A stretch of DNA of 64,000 bases, from assembly GCA_934155005.1 (NCBI GenBank), contig CAKPGR010000003.1:13342-77341 (forward strand), read 5' to 3'. Below, in pieces: positions 61,997-64,000 of this stretch. Positions within the stretch are counted from its first letter, which is position 1. Every line of letters starts with the position of its first letter. The notes under the pieces were generated by a model. That model did not search any database and had not been told where the DNA came from. It was given only the letters and a program-made list of their open reading frames with translations. Origin of the DNA: an uncultured Bacilli bacterium. Lineage in GTDB: Bacteria; Bacillota_I; Bacilli_A; RF39; UBA660. Position numbers and translations under genes: made by a program.

Positions 61997-62212
61997 ATGC
62001 TAGAATTCAAAAAAGGCTTTTCTAAAAAAGAAGAAACTAGAATTGTATCTAATTATATTCCTATGACTGAGAGTGAAAAAATAGAACGTATTAGAAATCA
62101 AATGACAGGTGTTTATCAAAAAACAAAACCTATTTCAAATACACCTATTATAGAAAATAAAAAAATGCATAAGGATAGAATAGATGCTTTCAAGAATATA
62201 AAAAAAGACTAA
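61997..62212 (+). CDS. Unknown basic protein, 71 residues
   Basis: Charged, no membrane span or signal (KKGFSKKEETRIVSNYIP, ENKKMHKDRIDAFKNIKKD). It follows the DUF308 gene by one base and its ribosome site GAGGTAG lies in that gene, so it is translated in the same transcript. Probably disordered and helical in part. Family unknown. Confidence 0.45.
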   Translation: MLEFKKGFSKKEETRIVSNYIPMTESEKIERIRNQMTGVYQKTKPISNTPIIENKKMHKDRIDAFKNIKKD

Positions 62213-63054
62213 TTACTTAGTCTATATAAATTAATAGAAGGTCTATTGAATAATCTAAATTGATAATCTTCTATTCCAATACCGCCTGATACATATAAGG
62301 TGGTATTTTTTAATTGGTACTTTGTGTCATAATATTTTTTTCCATAATTAGGTTTAATTAAACCACCTATAAATGGTATTTTTACTTGTCCATTCAAAGA
62401 ATGACCTGCTAAAACTAAATTAAATTTAGAATAATTAATATTATCGATAACATCTGGTTCATGCATTATCAAGATACTATAATTAGGTTTATTTTCATTT
62501 AAAAATTGATTGATATTTTTCATTTTTTCATCGATATTTTTATCTAATATATGAGAGCTTATTCCAGCTAGCATAATATATTCATTGTTATTATTATAAA
62601 TTAAATCATATGAATTATCTAAATCGATAAATCCAGAACTATCCATAATAAATTTATAAGTATCGTTATTATCATGATCTCCTTTTATATAATAACTTCC
62701 CATATTGGAATCAATTTTAGCTAAAATAGATATTATCATATCTCTTTCAGTATCATTAATAGTTGTATTTTTATCGATTAAATCTCCCGTAAAAACAACA
62801 ATATCAGGTTTTGTTAAATTAACTTTTTTTACTAGACTTTTTAACTCTTTTTTTGTAATCATTTTGCCATAATGAATATCTGATATTTGAACAATTTTTA
62901 AGCCATAAAAATTATCATTTTTAATTTTATATTCATTTGTTATAAGACCAGTAGTACCAATATAATGACTGTATAATAGAACAATACATGGAAGTAAAAT
63001 AAATATTATAAAAAGATTTAAAGTTTTTTTAAATGGTTTTTTCTTTTTTTTCAT
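62209..63054 (-). CDS. Membrane-anchored metallophosphoesterase (YkuE-like)
   Basis: 281 residues. N-terminal membrane anchor, then the calcineurin-like motifs: QISDIHYG, FTGDLID, IKGDHD (where GNHD is usual), IMHEP and LAGHSLNGQVKIP. YkuE-type enzymes act on phospholipid- or nucleotide-like substrates at the outer membrane surface. The N to D change in the third motif keeps a metal ligand possible. The 3' end overlaps the convergent gene end by four bases. Confidence 0.88.
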   Translation of the reverse strand: MKKKKKPFKKTLNLFIIFILLPCIVLLYSHYIGTTGLITNEYKIKNDNFYGLKIVQISDIHYGKMITKKELKSLVKKVNLTKPDIVVFTGDLIDKNTTINDTERDMIISILAKIDSNMGSYYIKGDHDNNDTYKFIMDSSGFIDLDNSYDLIYNNNNEYIMLAGISSHILDKNIDEKMKNINQFLNENKPNYSILIMHEPDVIDNINYSKFNLVLAGHSLNGQVKIPFIGGLIKPNYGKKYYDTKYQLKNTTLYVSGGIGIEDYQFRLFNRPSINLYRLSN

Positions 63055-63105
63055 ACCATCACCTTAGTTAATTATAACATAGAAGAAAAAAAAAGACACG
63101 AGTCT

Positions 63106-63798
63106 TTATGAAAAAAGTAAAACTAAAAATTGTAAAGCTACTAAAAGTCCATTATGTATAAAATGAAATCCCATTGAAACGAAAATATTATCTGTTTTAT
63201 ATAACATATATGCGAATGCAATTCCTAAAGAAGAGTATGGAATTATAAATAAAATGTCAGTAATTGAATTAATATTAGATACAACATGCATACCACCGAA
63301 AATAAATCCTGATACAAGAATAAAAATAATATTTCTTCCTAATATATTTCTTATTCCTTGTCTAAAAACTAATTCTTCAATAATTGGGGCAAATATAACG
63401 GAGGCAAGGTAGATGTATAATGGATTAGTTTTTAATAGTGATCTTATTTGTTCTTCATTTCCTGCCATTTCATTATTAAATCCAAACATAATAATAGAAT
63501 TACTGATAACCATAACTAAAAGTCCAATTAACCAATATTTTATATATTTAGAGTAGTATTCTTTATGATTTTTTAGAATATCTTTTAAATCTTTTTCTAT
63601 TTTTTTATTAAAAATTAAAAGAAGACTTGAAGCAATTAAAACTTCATACATAACTAAATATAGTGTTTTTATATAGTTAGGTATTGTACTTAAATCAACA
63701 CCAGCCATTTCAAATGGTATAGCTTGTATTAAATTTAGGAAAAAATAAGTTATTATAGCACCTATACCAATTCCTATTTCTTTTAGTCTAATTTTCAT
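63106..63798 (-). CDS. CPBP-family intramembrane metalloprotease
   Basis: 230 residues with about seven helices. The Abi/CAAX motifs are EELVFRQGI (EExxxR), FGGMHVVSN and FHFIHNGLL. CPBP proteases cut membrane proteins or serve in peptide maturation and immunity. The start follows GAGGATGG. Its promoter carries a large inverted repeat. Confidence 0.88.
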   Translation of the reverse strand: MKIRLKEIGIGIGAIITYFFLNLIQAIPFEMAGVDLSTIPNYIKTLYLVMYEVLIASSLLLIFNKKIEKDLKDILKNHKEYYSKYIKYWLIGLLVMVISNSIIMFGFNNEMAGNEEQIRSLLKTNPLYIYLASVIFAPIIEELVFRQGIRNILGRNIIFILVSGFIFGGMHVVSNINSITDILFIIPYSSLGIAFAYMLYKTDNIFVSMGFHFIHNGLLVALQFLVLLFS

Positions 63799-63823
63799 TT
63801 TACCATCCTCATTTTCTTTAAAA

Positions 63824-63852
63824 ATTATATCATATTAAATAATATGATACAA
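63824..63852 (-). promoter_or_regulatory. CPBP-gene promoter with an inverted repeat over the spacer
   Basis: Read on the minus strand: TTGTAT (63852-63847), 17-base spacer, TATAAT (63829-63824). TATCATATT (63828-63836) and AATATGATA (63841-63849) form a 9-bp inverted repeat that spans the spacer and touches both boxes, a likely repressor site. Confidence 0.5.
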
Positions 63853-64000
63853 ATAAAAGTTAAATATAAATAATAAATAATGAAGTTTATAAAAATTTAT
63901 AATTAGTTACTTGAAAAAAAATAGTTAATTTGTTAAAATAAGTATGTAAAACAAAATAATAATATTGACTGAGAGATAAAAAAATTTCAAAGTCGGGGGG
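63853..64000 (+). promoter_or_regulatory. Right-edge intergenic region with possible promoter and G run
   Basis: TTGAAA (63911-63916), 17-base spacer and TAAAAT (63934-63939) form a possible rightward promoter. TTGACT at 63965-63970 could be a second -35 box. The window ends in six G (63995-64000) that may continue. No gene start is visible before the edge. Confidence 0.4.

Noticed and set aside
63960..63985. CTGAGA near the right edge as a TPP riboswitch element
   Set aside because: The other conserved THI-box segments are not present in the visible sequence.
1..64000. Mycoplasma-type code (TGA as Trp) suspected from composition
   Set aside because: TGA closes several genes (for example at 14101 and 57990) and TGG is used for Trp throughout.

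Overview
The window is a very AT-rich (roughly three quarters A+T) bacterial chromosome segment. Genes end in TGA as well as TAA and TAG, and tryptophan is read from TGG, so the standard bacterial code applies. GatCAB, RNA polymerase delta (RpoE), ClpC, a DUF1934-argS pair, TmcAL, a seryl T-box, a class A penicillin-binding protein, three VanY-type carboxypeptidases and a Cse60-like peptide point to a wall-bearing, low-GC Bacillota. A gut-type relative of Mollicutes/Erysipelotrichia (RF39-like Bacilli) is the best guess from gene content; no marker gene proves it. No tRNA, rRNA, CRISPR array, transposase, integrase or relaxase is seen.

Layout. 1-800: the end of a truncated gene, a possible decayed reading frame, and an unannotated type I toxin-antitoxin locus made of a 30-residue hydrophobic peptide on the minus strand opposed by a convergent antisense RNA. 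1015-4340: gatCAB behind a terminator-bearing leader. 4360-14400: a compact type VII (ESX/WXG100) secretion locus. Its single visible promoter carries a run of nine G between the -35 and -10 boxes, the classic arrangement for slipped-strand phase variation. The locus encodes a WXG-like substrate, three small helical proteins, an EssC-type FtsK/SpoIIIE ATPase, an EsaB-like ubiquitin-fold protein, a DUF4176 protein, an 817-residue putative effector with a transglutaminase-like Cys-His-Asp domain, and a small possible immunity protein. EsaA, EssA and EssB are not recognisable.

14394-26100: three tandem VanY-type D,D-carboxypeptidases (minus strand), a DUF5698/DUF2179 membrane protein, a T-box controlling a GNAT acetyltransferase plus serS, a protein-kinase-like gene, a CDF metal transporter, mutM, dinB and tex.

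26190-41110: one long plus-strand locus for a type IV secretion-like machine. It opens with an unannotated 57-residue pilin-like peptide and two TadE-like pseudopilins that share an M-[KR]-E-A-[IT]-G start, then a TadZ/CpaE-like ATPase with a degenerate P-loop, two VirB2-like proteins, a VirB6/TrbL-like protein, PrgI/VirB3, a VirB4 split over two genes, two peptidoglycan-hydrolase proteins (NlpC/P60; glucosaminidase plus C39-like), a lipoprotein and a VirD4 coupling ATPase. With no relaxase or mobility gene beside it, it looks like a resident secretion, conjugation or adhesion machine rather than a recognisable integrative element.

41149-64000: housekeeping and envelope genes (rhodanese, GH25 lysozyme, PBP1A, argS, rpoE, tmcAL, radical SAM enzyme, YfcC-type carrier, YgjP-type metallopeptidase, M23 hydrolase, Cse60-like, clpC, cysteine desulfurase, thioredoxin plus thioredoxin-CcdA fusion, queH, lipoprotein, DUF308, metallophosphoesterase, CPBP protease). 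A structured short-ORF RNA candidate lies at 42720-42885. The window ends inside another G-run.
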